DNA of 64,000 nucleotides from Sphingobacteriia bacterium (GCA_017304675.1 JAFKLS010000019.1:124001-188000); one strand, 5' to 3'; shown: positions 1-10,124, numbered from the stretch's first letter. Translations and numbers: made by a program. Notes: generated from the sequence alone by a model not told the origin.

Positions 1-614
1 AGCTCCGTATTCAGTTTTTCTTTTTCAATTTCTTCCTTATTCTTTTCAAGGCTTCTCCATCGTTGCATTACAGAGAGGCAGGTGCCGATTGTAAATACAA
101 GCAGGAATACTGCGTAAGGGCCAAAATATAACTTAAAGAAAGCATTATTCTTATAACTGGGCCTTCTTTGGTCTGGCCTGTTGTTCCTATTATTGGAGTC
201 TGCACCATCATGCTTATAAAAAGGAGTGGTGTTGCCATGAAACCTGGGGTCTTTTGATTGCGCTGTTTGGTCGCTCTTTCTTTCAGATGGAGGCCCCCCG
301 GGAGGGCCGGCTATCTGATCTACAATTGCTTTGGGCACATACATATACCCTATAAAAAAGATTACCGAAAGTAATATGTAAAAAAGCCATTTTGATTTGT
401 AAAGGAATTTGGGAATAAAAAGCAGTGTATTTAAATAATAGAATGCAATGAGGTAGATAGATGATATGGAATGATAGGTGAGGATACGATTGCTCATTTT
501 CTCCGGTAGCTCTTTAAAATCCTGGAAAAAGAAATAGGGGAGTAATAAAAAGCATACCCACAATGCGAAGTGGATAATGATGATGATCGTTTTCTTTGTC
601 TTAATGTTTTTCAT
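1..614 (-). CDS. LytS/YehU-type sensor histidine kinase, N-terminal part (cut by window edge)
   Basis: The gene starts at the ATG on the minus strand at 614 and runs off the left edge, giving about 204 residues. Four hydrophobic segments are visible at roughly residues 8-29, 46-66, 74-92 and 167-187. The third and fourth are separated by a long polar linker rich in Gly, Pro, Asn and Arg. After the last helix comes a charged stretch (RWRSLEKNKEEIEKEK), typical of the helix that leads into the His_kinase domain of LytS-type two-component sensors. The kinase core itself lies outside the window, so the assignment rests on architecture. It would act in the inner membrane with a LytTR regulator not seen here. 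Alternative: another multi-helix membrane protein with a C-terminal coiled coil. Confidence 0.7.
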   Translation of the reverse strand, partial: MKNIKTKKTIIIIIHFALWVCFLLLPYFFFQDFKELPEKMSNRILTYHSISSIYLIAFYYLNTLLFIPKFLYKSKWLFYILLSVIFFIGYMYVPKAIVDQIAGPPGGPPSERKSDQTAQSKDPRFHGNTTPFYKHDGADSNNRNNRPDQRRPSYKNNAFFKLYFGPYAVFLLVFTIGTCLSVMQRWRSLEKNKEEIEKEKLNTE

Positions 615-766
615 TCTAATAAACAGCCTGCTTCATTGAAGGATAGTTGTTTCATGAAAAGGCATATGTTTCCTGTAAGCAATTTTAAATAAAAACAAAC
701 TTGTAGAGAATGATTTATTGTCTTTTTGGGTGAATAAACTTCAACAATCGGTCAAGTGGTCCGAAT

Positions 767-1582
767 TTAATAAGATTCGTTCTCGTTAGGGAAATCGCCA
801 CTTTTTACATCCTGTACATATTGGTTTACGGCATTTTTTATCTGGTCGTATAAGTTTAAGTATTGCCTTAAAAAGCGTGGTTTGAATTCTGTATTAATAC
901 CTAACATGTCGTGCATTACCAGTACCTGGCCATCGCATTTGTTACCGGCCCCAATGCCAATGGTAGGTATGCTTACCATTGTAGTAACTTCTTCCGCCAG
1001 TGAAGAGGGTATTTTTTCCAACACAATGCCGAAACAACCGGCCTGCTGTAACAACAAAATGTCTCGCTTTAATTTATCGGCCTCTTCTTCGCCGGTAGCC
1101 CTTACTGCATAAGTTCCAAATTTGTAAATGCTTTGAGGCATTAATCCTAAATGCCCCATTACCGGAATACCTGCTTTTACAATCTTTTGAACACTGTCTA
1201 TCACTTCTTCACCACCTTCCAGCTTTACGGCATGTGCTCCTGTTTCTTTCATAATCCGTATGGCGGAAGCCAAGGCTATATCGCTGTTGGATTGATAAGT
1301 ACCGAAGGGCAGATCTACCACCACGAGGCTTCTGCTAACGGCACGGATAACAGATGATGCATGATAAATCATCTGATCTAAAGTAATTGGTAATGTTGTT
1401 TCGTGGCCCGCCATTACATTACTGGCGCTATCTCCTACAAGTATTACATCAATACCTGATTTATCGAATATACCTGCAAAAGAATAGTCGTAAGCGGTGA
1501 TCATTGAAATCTTTTCACCGTTTGCTTTCATTTTCTGCAAGGTATTGGTTGTTATTTTTCTGCTTTCTTTTTGCGTAGACAT
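767..1582 (-). CDS. panB: 3-methyl-2-oxobutanoate hydroxymethyltransferase
   Basis: PanB transfers a hydroxymethyl group from methylene-tetrahydrofolate to alpha-ketoisovalerate, the first committed step of pantothenate and coenzyme A synthesis, in the cytosol. The 271-aa product has the usual length. The metal-binding positions of the family can be read: D51 in [14 protein letters not shown]90 in VVDLPFGTY and E122 in VKLEGGEE. The catalytic glutamate is E189 in VLEKIP, and the [15 protein letters not shown] block near residues 208-222 is typical. It follows the ppx gene by one nucleotide and is probably the last gene of a ppk1-ppx-panB transcript. No other pan gene is in the window. Confidence 0.95.
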   Translation of the reverse strand: MSTQKESRKITTNTLQKMKANGEKISMITAYDYSFAGIFDKSGIDVILVGDSASNVMAGHETTLPITLDQMIYHASSVIRAVSRSLVVVDLPFGTYQSNSDIALASAIRIMKETGAHAVKLEGGEEVIDSVQKIVKAGIPVMGHLGLMPQSIYKFGTYAVRATGEEEADKLKRDILLLQQAGCFGIVLEKIPSSLAEEVTTMVSIPTIGIGAGNKCDGQVLVMHDMLGINTEFKPRFLRQYLNLYDQIKNAVNQYVQDVKSGDFPNENESY

Positions 1583-1583
1583 G

Positions 1584-2462
1584 TTATTTAATTTCTTCGT
1601 ACAAACTTTGTATCAAACCATCTGCCAAACCAATCTTCGGAACATATATTTCATCTATGGCCGCCCAGCGCATTACATTTATATATATCTGTAAGGCAGG
1701 TATCAATACATCGGCACGGTCTTCTCTTAACTTGTACAACCGAATTCTTTCTTCCAGGCTAACACTGGATAATTCTTTATAATAATCTTTCAGCAGGTCT
1801 AACGATAGGGGTTTACCTTCCTTCTTTTTACTGAGCGAAAATACTTTATTAATGTTACCGCCGCTGCCAATGGCAATAATAGGGCGTAAGCTTTTGGTAT
1901 TTTTTTTCAAATGGTCTTTTAATTCCTCCCATGCATCATTTTCCACATACTCTTTCAATAACCTTATTGTGCCAATATTAAACGACTCTTTATACTTCAG
2001 TTTTCCTTCGTCAAAAAAAGTGAGTTCGGTACTGCCTCCTCCAACATCTACATACAAATAGGAGTGTTCTTTGTCTAAATTCTCGGCTATATGGTTTTCG
2101 TAAATTAAAGTAGCTTCTTCATCTCCGCTAATGATTTTAATCTCTATACCTGTTTCCAGTTTTACTTTTCTAATAATTTCTTCGCTGTTTACTGCGTCTC
2201 TCATAGCACTGGTGGCACAGGCTTTTACATGGGTTACATCGTATACCTTTAAAAGATGGCTGTATGCCTTCATCGTTTGAAGGAGCATGCCTTTTTTTTG
2301 TTTAGATATTTCCCCTTTCTCAAAAACATCAAAACCCAAACGCAAAGGTATACGTATAAGGTTGAGCTTGTTGAAGAGCGGTTTTTCGTTCTTACTCTCA
2401 AGCACATCGGCAATTAGTAATCTTGCCGCATTACTACCAATATCAATGGCTGCTAATCTCAA
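1584..2462 (-). CDS. ppx: Ppx/GppA family exopolyphosphatase
   Basis: The product is a member of the ASKHA-fold Ppx/GppA family, which removes terminal phosphates from polyphosphate or hydrolyses pppGpp. The phosphate-binding motif [17 protein letters not shown] is at residues 4-20. [11 protein letters not shown] (from about 112) carries the conserved catalytic glutamate. [11 protein letters not shown] (from about 137) is the second nucleotide/phosphate loop, and a GSGGN motif follows near 200. At 292 aa it has only the catalytic two-domain core and lacks the C-terminal HD extension of long E. coli-type PPX. It lies 8 nt downstream of ppk1 and one nucleotide before panB, so polyphosphate synthesis and breakdown look co-transcribed. 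Which substrate is preferred cannot be read from sequence. Confidence 0.9.
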   Translation of the reverse strand: MRLAAIDIGSNAARLLIADVLESKNEKPLFNKLNLIRIPLRLGFDVFEKGEISKQKKGMLLQTMKAYSHLLKVYDVTHVKACATSAMRDAVNSEEIIRKVKLETGIEIKIISGDEEATLIYENHIAENLDKEHSYLYVDVGGGSTELTFFDEGKLKYKESFNIGTIRLLKEYVENDAWEELKDHLKKNTKSLRPIIAIGSGGNINKVFSLSKKKEGKPLSLDLLKDYYKELSSVSLEERIRLYKLREDRADVLIPALQIYINVMRWAAIDEIYVPKIGLADGLIQSLYEEIK

Positions 2463-2470
2463 TGCAATGC

Positions 2471-4537
2471 TTATTTCTTTTGTAACAGGTACTGATACGT
2501 TTCTATTTGTGAACGTATTCTTTTTTTACCGGCGTAAGGTACATAGTTATTTTGCAGATCACTATCTAATACCCTTGCTTTTACGTTATCTCTTAATTGT
2601 ATGTGGATAATATCTTTTAATTCTTGAATGATATTTTCATCGTTAACAGGAGTTGCCACTTCAACCCGGTGATCAAGGTTTCTAACCATCCAGTCGGCAG
2701 ATGAAATAAATACCTTTTGTTTTCCGCCATTATGAAATACCATTACACGGGCATGTTCAAGATATTCATCTACAATACTGATAGCCGTTAGGTTTCCCGC
2801 CAATTTTTTATCGTTTATTTTGGCACAAAAGATACCCCTTACTACCATTTTAATAGTTACCCCTGCTTCGGCCGCTTCATACAATTTGTAAATGAGCTCC
2901 CTATCGCTGAGAGAGTTTATTTTAATCAGCATCTCCGCAGGTTTGCCGGCTTTTGCATTCCTGATTTCTTTGTTAATATAATTTACAATTTCTTTACGCA
3001 TATTAATGGGGCAAACCAATAGGGTTTTACAGGTTCTTAAAAGAGCTGTTCCCGTTTTCCAGTTTTGCAGATAACTAAAAACTTTATTAATGTCTGCCAT
3101 TATATTCCGGTTAGAAGTGAGCAGGCAATGGTCTCCATAAACCCTTGCCGTTTTTTCGTTCAGGTTGCCGGTGCTTACAAAACCATATTGAATGGTTTTG
3201 TTCTGTACTCTCTTTTTAATAACACATATTTTGGCGTGTATCTTCATTTCCGGAACACCTAATAAAACTTTTACACCTTCTTCTTCCAATATATTCTTCC
3301 ACTCAAGATTGGCTTCTTCATCAAACCTTGCTTTTAATTCTAACATTACAATCACTTCTTTGCCATTGCGGGAAGCATTGATAAGTGCATTGATGATTTT
3401 GGAATTGGAGGCCAGCCGGTAAGCGGTTATTTTAATGCCATTTACATCCGGGTCTATGGCTGCTTCCCTGAGCAAATCTATCAGCGGATCGAATGCATGG
3501 TATGGAAAGTGCAACATTACATCTTTTTGCATAATCACATCCGTAACGCGGGAAGTGTTTCTAAATGCAGGATGAACCAATGCGTGCCTTCTTAAAGCAG
3601 AGTGATTGAATACGTCCGGGAAATCCATAAAATGCCTGAAATTATGTATTCTTCCACCGGGAATAATATTGCTTTTGCGTGTAAGGTTTAATCTTTTTAT
3701 AAGATATTCCAGCATACTGGCGTTCATTTCCTTATCATACACGAAACGAACCGGCTTTCCCTTTCTTCTGTTTTTAAGGCCTTTCTGAATTTTTTCAACA
3801 AATGTGGTAGACACATCGTTATCAATATCTATCTCCGCATCTTTGGTTACTTTAAAAATATGCGCCTCAAAAGTGTCATATTCAAAATAAGAAAAAATAT
3901 AGGGCAGGTTAAACCTGATAACGTCTTCTAATAAAATAATATGATGCTCCCCTGGTTTGGAAGGTAAGGAAACAAACCTTCCTATTGCTTTTGCCGGTAC
4001 TTCAATCAAGGCGTATTTTTGTTGGTAAGCCGAATCTTTTTTACGCATTACCACGCCTAAGTAAATACTCTTTTCACGCAGATACGGCATTTGGGGAAGG
4101 CTTTCTATCATCAACGGAATCACATTCGACCTAACCTGCTCATCAAAAAAGGTTTTTACAAATTGCTGCTGCTCTTTTGATAAATGTTTTTCATCAATCA
4201 AAAATATTTTTTGCTTTTTAAGTTCTTTCAAAATATTATTCCATATGCGTGTAAATTCATTTTGTTGTTTCAGTACAATAATCTGTATCTCATCAAGAAT
4301 TTTTTGCGGGCTTGCCTCCAGGTGCATATTTAGTTTCCTGCCTTTTTCAGCGTATTCTATCATGCGTTTTAACGTAGCCACCCTTACCCTGAAAAATTCA
4401 TCCATATTGTTGGAGAAAATACCTAAAAAACGAATCCGCTCCCTTAACGGAACGGTATGATCGTTAGCTTCCTGCAAAACCCTTGCATTAAAACTTAACC
4501 AGCTTATATCTCTCGGAATTAGTTGCTTCTTATTCAT
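2471..4537 (-). CDS. ppk1: Polyphosphate kinase 1
   Basis: PPK1 reversibly polymerises the gamma phosphate of ATP into inorganic polyphosphate. The phospholipase-D-like catalytic core is clear: the phospho-accepting histidine lies in KIHAKICVIK (H434 with the start used here) and the second conserved histidine in YLEHARVMVF (H595). The family N-terminal helical domain begins with RDISWLSFNARVLQEA. An upstream in-frame ATG would add 22 residues. The start at 4537 (MNKKQLIPR) was chosen because family proteins begin just before RDISWL. The 688-aa length is normal. It heads the minus-strand set ppk1-ppx-panB and is divergent from cmk. Confidence 0.96.
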   Translation of the reverse strand: MNKKQLIPRDISWLSFNARVLQEANDHTVPLRERIRFLGIFSNNMDEFFRVRVATLKRMIEYAEKGRKLNMHLEASPQKILDEIQIIVLKQQNEFTRIWNNILKELKKQKIFLIDEKHLSKEQQQFVKTFFDEQVRSNVIPLMIESLPQMPYLREKSIYLGVVMRKKDSAYQQKYALIEVPAKAIGRFVSLPSKPGEHHIILLEDVIRFNLPYIFSYFEYDTFEAHIFKVTKDAEIDIDNDVSTTFVEKIQKGLKNRRKGKPVRFVYDKEMNASMLEYLIKRLNLTRKSNIIPGGRIHNFRHFMDFPDVFNHSALRRHALVHPAFRNTSRVTDVIMQKDVMLHFPYHAFDPLIDLLREAAIDPDVNGIKITAYRLASNSKIINALINASRNGKEVIVMLELKARFDEEANLEWKNILEEEGVKVLLGVPEMKIHAKICVIKKRVQNKTIQYGFVSTGNLNEKTARVYGDHCLLTSNRNIMADINKVFSYLQNWKTGTALLRTCKTLLVCPINMRKEIVNYINKEIRNAKAGKPAEMLIKINSLSDRELIYKLYEAAEAGVTIKMVVRGIFCAKINDKKLAGNLTAISIVDEYLEHARVMVFHNGGKQKVFISSADWMVRNLDHRVEVATPVNDENIIQELKDIIHIQLRDNVKARVLDSDLQNNYVPYAGKKRIRSQIETYQYLLQKK

Positions 4538-4639
4538 GTTTATGCTTCTTGCCAAATATAAACCAACCATAAATCTAATGAAGTTAAGTTTACTTAATCT
4601 CATTTTTTTGTAACAGTATTTTCATTCAATTTTACGGCC

Positions 4640-5314
4640 ATGAATAAGATCGTTATTGCTGTAGATGGCTTTTCCAGTTGTGGCAAAAGCACGCTGGCAA
4701 AGCAATTGGCTAAAACTCTTAACTATATTTTTGTAGATAGCGGTGCTATGTACAGGGCTATAACTTTATATTTTCTTGAAAATAATATCAGGTTCAACGA
4801 TACTGTTGCCATTGAACGGGCATTAAAGAATATCCAGTTAAAATTTGAATATGTTGCTGAAACAGGAAAAAGCGATATGTTGTTAAACGGCGTAAATGTA
4901 GAACAGCAAATAAGGGAAATGCGTATAAGTGAAAATGTTAGCCCTGTTGCCACAATAGAAGCCGTTAGAACATTTGCCGTAGCGGCCCAGCAACAGATGG
5001 GAAAAGAAAAAGGATTGGTTATGGATGGAAGAGATATTGGCACCACTGTTTTCCCTGATGCTGAATTGAAAATATTTGTTACGGCCAATACTGATGTTCG
5101 TGTAGAACGCAGATGGCTTGAGTTACAGGCAAAAGGAGAGCAGGTAAGCAAAGATGAAGTGAAAAAGAACCTTTTGGAGCGAGACCATATTGATACAACA
5201 AGAGCCATTAGCCCGCTACAAAAAGCAGCAGATGCAATTGTATTAGATAATAGCAATCTTACCAGGGAACAACAACTGGCCCTTGCATTGCAATGGGCTA
5301 AGGAAAGAATGTAA
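4640..5314 (+). CDS. cmk: Cytidylate kinase
   Basis: Cmk phosphorylates CMP and dCMP with ATP, feeding pyrimidine nucleotide and lipid precursor pools. The P-loop GFSSCGKST is at residues 10-18, followed by the CMP-binding VDSGAMYRAITL motif near 32-43. The MDGRDIGTTVFPDA block (about 131-144) and the arginine-rich lid RVERRWLELQAKGE also fit. Its 224 aa match the bacterial family. The gene is divergent from ppk1 with about 100 nt between starts, and convergent with the following DUF4954 gene with only 17 nt between the two stop codons. Confidence 0.96.
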   Translation: MNKIVIAVDGFSSCGKSTLAKQLAKTLNYIFVDSGAMYRAITLYFLENNIRFNDTVAIERALKNIQLKFEYVAETGKSDMLLNGVNVEQQIREMRISENVSPVATIEAVRTFAVAAQQQMGKEKGLVMDGRDIGTTVFPDAELKIFVTANTDVRVERRWLELQAKGEQVSKDEVKKNLLERDHIDTTRAISPLQKAADAIVLDNSNLTREQQLALALQWAKERM

Positions 5315-5331
5315 TAGCGGCAGGAGGCTTA

Positions 5332-7545
5332 TTACAATGTTTTGCTGAGGGCTTTTATTTTCTTTTTAAAAGAAGACAGCTCTTTTTGTTGTAATTGTAT
5401 AAAACTGTTTTCTTCTAAACTGCCAATAACCTTATTCATTTCTTCAGGCGATTCGTATACCATTTGCCTGAAAGGGTTTTCGTAATCTTTAGCCCTTGAA
5501 TTAACAATGCTATCGGTAATCCATTCCTTTGTATTTAGCGCTTTATGCAGTAAAGAAACAATCGTTTCTTTACTGGCTTTTTTCAAGGAAATATTTTCAA
5601 TTACGGATAAAGCATGCAAAGCATGCTGCATTTTTTGCAAGGGATACTTTTTACCTTCCTGAGCATAATAATCATGCACATCGTCCCAGGATTTTATGCT
5701 GCCGGAATGCACTTTGGTGCGAAGGTCGTTTACAGATTTTTCAGGCATTAATTGTCCGCCAATATTCAACCAGTTTTCATGCGTTGCATGTGCAGGGAGC
5801 TTCTTGGCTGCTTCACTCCACGAAGTGCCTTTGTGTACGTCTAAGAATTGTATCAGTTGTGTAATACCATAGTAAGCAATAAGCTGTTTATAAACAGGAT
5901 AGGCTTTTGTTATCTTTGTAATCTTTACTTTGCGTTTGGTATTTTCAAAACCTTCTGCAAGAATGTCTAAAGTATCTACCAAAGGGTCAACGTTTTCAAG
6001 CAAAGCTTTTCCCTTTTCCATATATTGTTCCCTGGTGAATATTGTGTTTGAGGGAGCAGATCTATAGAAAGCTTTTCCTGTAAAGAGTTGCATATATTCA
6101 AGCGCCTCAAACATTTCGTTAATTGTATCGGGTGCAAAAGGCTCGTATTCTATTGTTTGAATTCGCTCTGTACGTTTATCCCTGTCAATATACTTCCAAC
6201 TGTTTCTTGCCAAAGCGTACATGTTGTATAAGAACCAGTAACCCGGCATTACTAATAGTTCATCTTTACTAAGGTCGTTACTAACCAGTGAAAAGGGAAT
6301 GGGTATGTTCAGTTCCGCAGGATAATCTCCTTTTGCTAAAATGGTATAACTGGCAAATTTTGAATTGTGCTTAATACTTACGCAAAGCCCCGGCCAAAAG
6401 CCCCGGCCCATGATAGCTTCTCCGTCTGCACCCCTGGAATTATGGTTAGAGCCTATCGTAGCACCCGCGGCAATATTGCTTTGCCCCATTAATAATGCAG
6501 CACATAAAAAAGAATTATTATGGTGCTGCTCGTGGGCAGGAAAAATAAGAGAGTTAAGTACCTCGCAACAGGAAATGGTTGCATTGTTGCCGAGGTAGGA
6601 ATTAATAAGCCTGGCGCCATATTTTAATTGTGAATGCGAGGCCATAATAAAACGAACAGCTTTTACTCCATAGAATATTCTGCAACCAAAACCCACAATA
6701 CCATTTACCAATTCGCAGCCTTCCCCGATTTGAGAACTGCCTTCAGGCCCTGAGTTGATGGTGATGTTTTTTAATTTATTAGCGCCTTTAATGTAGGCAT
6801 CGCTTCCTATCCAAACATCTTTAATAATGGCTGTGTTCTTAATAACGGTTCTATGCCCCACTTTACCGTAATATCCCCGTTTGCCTGAAAATTGCTCCTG
6901 GGTAAACTGTTTAAATTTTTCCAGCAATGCATCGTCTGTTCTATACCTGCTCCATAGGTACGCATCTCCGGCAAGCATGCCATTGAATGGAATTACTTTT
7001 CTGCCGCCATTTTCATTGCATATTTCCAGCCATATCCTGATATTCTCGTCTTCATCTTCTTTTATCACTCCAACGCCAAATTTGGTATGATTGGTGGTAA
7101 CCATTTCGTTTACATTGGTAATGATTACTTCGTTGCCAATAATAAAATGGGAGAGGTAGTTTACATTATCGATTACCACATTATCGCCCAGATCGCAACT
7201 GATGATGGTGGAGTTGTACAGGCCTACAGGTACTTTAAGATCACTGAATGTTAAATAATAAGGCTCCAGCTTGCCAATTCTTATTAGTCCATAAAATTTA
7301 CAATTTTTAACCAATTCAGGGTTAAAAGCATCCGATACCATGATCTTGTTCCAATCGTCGCTTGTGTTGCGATTGCGTACCAATACTTCTATTTCAAAAG
7401 CGGTAAGGTGCCTGTATTGAATGCCTGTTCGATTCTGTGTATTTCGTAAATAATATTCGTCTTTCCCCTTAGGAATATATTCATTACCAATAAAGTTGTA
7501 GCCTAATGATGCTACTGAAGTTTTTATAATCTTGTTCTGCCCCAT
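5332..7545 (-). CDS. DUF4954 family protein with left-handed beta-helix (hexapeptide) repeats
   Basis: This 737-aa cytosolic protein has no signal peptide. From about residue 100 to 430 it shows imperfect hexapeptide repeats (I/V-G-x-x-x-x), such as VIIDNVNYLSHFIIGNEVII, NTAIIKDVWIGSDAYIKGA and SNIAAGATIGSNHNSRGADG. This is the pattern of left-handed parallel beta-helix acyltransferases and nucleotidyltransferases. The C-terminal third is helical and charged. From memory the sequence fits DUF4954, a Bacteroidota family of unknown function. It sits immediately downstream of glmS on the same strand, which makes a link to amino-sugar metabolism tempting but unproven. No catalytic residue could be assigned. 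Confidence 0.85.
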   Translation of the reverse strand: MGQNKIIKTSVASLGYNFIGNEYIPKGKDEYYLRNTQNRTGIQYRHLTAFEIEVLVRNRNTSDDWNKIMVSDAFNPELVKNCKFYGLIRIGKLEPYYLTFSDLKVPVGLYNSTIISCDLGDNVVIDNVNYLSHFIIGNEVIITNVNEMVTTNHTKFGVGVIKEDEDENIRIWLEICNENGGRKVIPFNGMLAGDAYLWSRYRTDDALLEKFKQFTQEQFSGKRGYYGKVGHRTVIKNTAIIKDVWIGSDAYIKGANKLKNITINSGPEGSSQIGEGCELVNGIVGFGCRIFYGVKAVRFIMASHSQLKYGARLINSYLGNNATISCCEVLNSLIFPAHEQHHNNSFLCAALLMGQSNIAAGATIGSNHNSRGADGEAIMGRGFWPGLCVSIKHNSKFASYTILAKGDYPAELNIPIPFSLVSNDLSKDELLVMPGYWFLYNMYALARNSWKYIDRDKRTERIQTIEYEPFAPDTINEMFEALEYMQLFTGKAFYRSAPSNTIFTREQYMEKGKALLENVDPLVDTLDILAEGFENTKRKVKITKITKAYPVYKQLIAYYGITQLIQFLDVHKGTSWSEAAKKLPAHATHENWLNIGGQLMPEKSVNDLRTKVHSGSIKSWDDVHDYYAQEGKKYPLQKMQHALHALSVIENISLKKASKETIVSLLHKALNTKEWITDSIVNSRAKDYENPFRQMVYESPEEMNKVIGSLEENSFIQLQQKELSSFKKKIKALSKTL

Positions 7546-7612
7546 TACTGTGTTTTGAGTTTGAACGTTTTAACTGTACAATGCATGAACCTGTTTTTGA
7601 GCAGGCTGTTAT

Positions 7613-9448
7613 TTATTCTACGGTTACGCTTTTAGCAAGGTTCCTGGGCTTATCCACGTCGTATCCTTTCATTACCCCTACATGATAGCTTAATAACTGC
7701 AGTGGTATAACGCTTAACAGTGGCGCAATAATCTCGTCTGTATCCGGAACAAAAAGGGTATCGTTGGCCATGCCTGGAATAATAGTATCGCCTTCTGTTG
7801 CTACTGCAATTACTTTTCCTTTTCTTGCTTTTATTTCCTGCACGTTGCTCACGATTTTTTCGTAATAGGAGTCTTTGGTAGCCACGAATACAACGGGTAA
7901 ATTTTCATCAACCAACGCAATGGGGCCATGCTTCATTTCTGCTGCAGGATAACCTTCTGCATGTATATAGGAGATCTCTTTTAGCTTTAAAGCACCTTCC
8001 AGTGCAATAGGAAAATTGTAGCCCCGGCCTAAGTATAAAAAGTCATGTGCGTCTTTATACTTGTTGGCAATGGCTTTAATGTTATCGGTGTTTTGTAGAA
8101 TTTGTTTTATTTTTTGCGGAACAGATTCCAGGTCTTTCATCAATTGCAGGTATCGTTCTTCTGTAATGGTACCTTTTGAATAACCTATTTTAAGTGCCAT
8201 CATGATTAATACTGCCAACTGCCCGGTAAAAGCTTTGGTGCTGGCAACGCCTATTTCGTGGCCTGAGTGTGTGTAAGCACCGGCATGGCTAATGCGTGCA
8301 ATACTGCTGCCCACTACATTTACCACACCAAAAATAAATGCGCCCTGTTCTTTGGCTTTTTCCAATGCTACCAGGGTATCAGCGGTTTCTCCGCTTTGCG
8401 AGATAGCAATAATTACATCTCCGTTATTAATAACGGGGTTTCTATACCTGAATTCGCTGGCATATTCTACCTCAACAGGTATACGGCATAATTCTTCAAA
8501 AACATATTCGGCCACCAGCCCTGCATGCCAGCTTGTGCCACAGGCAACCATAATAATGCGTGAGGCGTTTTGCAGCTTATCTAAATTATTCTCCACACCA
8601 TTCATTACAATTTTCCCTTCGTTGGGTAATAATCTTCCCCGTAAACAATCGAAGATGCTCTCAGGTTGTTCATGTATTTCTTTCAGCATGAAGTGCTCGT
8701 ACCCGCCTTTTTCAATCTCTGCCAGATCCATGTCTAACTTAGTAATAAAAGGAGTTTGTTTTTCGTTGCCCAGGTTCTTCAATACCAATTCATCTGCTTT
8801 TACAATGGCAATTTCATAGTCGTTAACATATACTACCTCTTTGGTATACTCAATTATAGGAGAGGCATCGCTGGCTAAGAAATGTTCTCCTTTGCCAATA
8901 CCAATTACCAGGGGGCTGCCTTTGCGGGCTGCAATAATGGTAGAAGGATCTTGCTCATCTATTAACAAAATACAGTAAGCACCAACAATTCTTTTTAAAG
9001 CAATGCGCAGTGCTTCTTCCAATGAGCAATTGTTATTTAGCTTTATGTCTTCAATAAAATTCAGCAATACCTCTGTATCGGTATCACTTTTAAAAGAATA
9101 GCCTTTGCGCTGTAACTCATTTTTTATCTGTACATAGTTCTCTATAATTCCATTGTGTATCATGGCAAATTTGCCATTATTAGATACGTGCGGATGGGCA
9201 TTGCGATCGCTTGGCTCTCCATGGGTGGCCCAACGGGTATGACCAATGCCAATTTTACCGGCAACGTCTTTAATATTTACAGATTCTTCCAGGTCGGCTA
9301 CTTTTCCTTTCTTCTTAAATACTTTTAAGTGTTCATCTATTAAAGCAATGCCTGCGCTATCGTACCCCCTGTATTCCAATCTTTTTAACCCTTTTATCAC
9401 CACCGGGTAAGCATCTCTGAATCCTATATAACCAACAATTCCGCACAT
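7613..9448 (-). CDS. glmS: Glutamine-fructose-6-phosphate aminotransferase (isomerizing)
   Basis: GlmS makes glucosamine-6-phosphate from fructose-6-phosphate and glutamine, the entry step to peptidoglycan and lipopolysaccharide amino sugars. The N-terminal nucleophile cysteine is C2 (MCGIVGYIG), followed by the glutaminase domain with GHTRWATHGEPSDRNAHPH near residues 70-90. Two SIS sugar-isomerase domains follow (for example VACGTSWHAGLV and ISQSGETADTLVALEKA). The C-terminus DKPRNLAKSVTVE is the conserved end of the family. The length of 611 aa is standard. The short upstream region shared with a divergent GNAT gene shows no glmS ribozyme. Confidence 0.98.
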   Translation of the reverse strand: MCGIVGYIGFRDAYPVVIKGLKRLEYRGYDSAGIALIDEHLKVFKKKGKVADLEESVNIKDVAGKIGIGHTRWATHGEPSDRNAHPHVSNNGKFAMIHNGIIENYVQIKNELQRKGYSFKSDTDTEVLLNFIEDIKLNNNCSLEEALRIALKRIVGAYCILLIDEQDPSTIIAARKGSPLVIGIGKGEHFLASDASPIIEYTKEVVYVNDYEIAIVKADELVLKNLGNEKQTPFITKLDMDLAEIEKGGYEHFMLKEIHEQPESIFDCLRGRLLPNEGKIVMNGVENNLDKLQNASRIIMVACGTSWHAGLVAEYVFEELCRIPVEVEYASEFRYRNPVINNGDVIIAISQSGETADTLVALEKAKEQGAFIFGVVNVVGSSIARISHAGAYTHSGHEIGVASTKAFTGQLAVLIMMALKIGYSKGTITEERYLQLMKDLESVPQKIKQILQNTDNIKAIANKYKDAHDFLYLGRGYNFPIALEGALKLKEISYIHAEGYPAAEMKHGPIALVDENLPVVFVATKDSYYEKIVSNVQEIKARKGKVIAVATEGDTIIPGMANDTLFVPDTDEIIAPLLSVIPLQLLSYHVGVMKGYDVDKPRNLAKSVTVE

Positions 9449-9526
9449 AATTTTTTATTTTGGAAGCTGCAATATCATTTATTTTGATGAAATATTCGGT
9501 TCAATTCACTAAACAAATCGTTTTAA

Positions 9527-10123
9527 ATGAGCTTTGATTTTTCGCACGATTATATCCTGCAAAATGAATGCGTTTTATTGCGATCATTAACAGAAAATGA
9601 TTGCGATAATCTGCTTGAATTTTCCTTAAACGAGCCTGATACATGGAAGTACGGTTTGGTAAGCGCTGCTGGAAAAGAAAACCTTATACAATACATTCAG
9701 CAGGCAATGGCAGGAAGAATTGCTGAAAAAATGTATCCGTTTATCGTATGGGATAAACGAACCGGCGAATATGCAGGCAGTACCCGCCTTTATGATATTA
9801 ACCTTCCCTTTAAAACCCTGCAATTAGGTTATACCTGGTATGGGGAACGTTTCAGGGGAACGGGCCTAAATAAACATTGCAAATATTTGTTACTTGAATT
9901 TGCTTTTGAAACAATGGATATGTTGCGGGTAGAATTCAGGGCAGATAATACCAACCTCAGAAGTATTGCTGCCATGAAATCGATTGGTTGTAAAGTAGAA
10001 GGGGTGTTGCGGCAGGATGTACCCAAAGTTACAGGTGGCAGGAGAGATAGTATTGTTCTGAGTATCTTAAAAGAAGAATGGTTGAATGAGGTAAAACATA
10101 ATCTGAAAGCACAACTAAAATAA
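9527..10123 (+). CDS. GNAT family N-acetyltransferase (RimJ/RimL-like)
   Basis: The 198-aa product has the GNAT layout of the RimJ/RimL type. An N-terminal strand LLRSLTENDCDNLLEF is followed by GSTRLYDINLPFKTLQLGYTW and the acetyl-CoA-binding loop RFRGTGLNKHCKYLLLEFAF. The family-typical FRADNTNLRSIAAMKSIGCKVEG precedes a C-terminal KEEWL. Such enzymes acetylate protein N-termini, amino acids or antibiotics; the substrate cannot be told from sequence. It is divergent from glmS and is followed after one nucleotide by trmH, so the two are probably co-transcribed. Confidence 0.85.
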   Translation: MSFDFSHDYILQNECVLLRSLTENDCDNLLEFSLNEPDTWKYGLVSAAGKENLIQYIQQAMAGRIAEKMYPFIVWDKRTGEYAGSTRLYDINLPFKTLQLGYTWYGERFRGTGLNKHCKYLLLEFAFETMDMLRVEFRADNTNLRSIAAMKSIGCKVEGVLRQDVPKVTGGRRDSIVLSILKEEWLNEVKHNLKAQLK

Positions 10124-10124
10124 A

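Noticed and set aside
2287..2610. Plus-strand open frame opposite ppx and ppk1
   Set aside because: Shadow of conserved minus-strand genes; hydrophobic low-complexity translation without start context.
4723..5256. 177-codon minus-strand frame inside cmk
   Set aside because: Antisense shadow: Ser/Phe-rich translation opposite a clearly conserved kinase.
9449..9526. Possible glmS ribozyme or riboswitch upstream of glmS
   Set aside because: Only 78 nt shared with a divergent gene, with no catalytic-core-like pairing; the glmS ribozyme is known from Bacillota.
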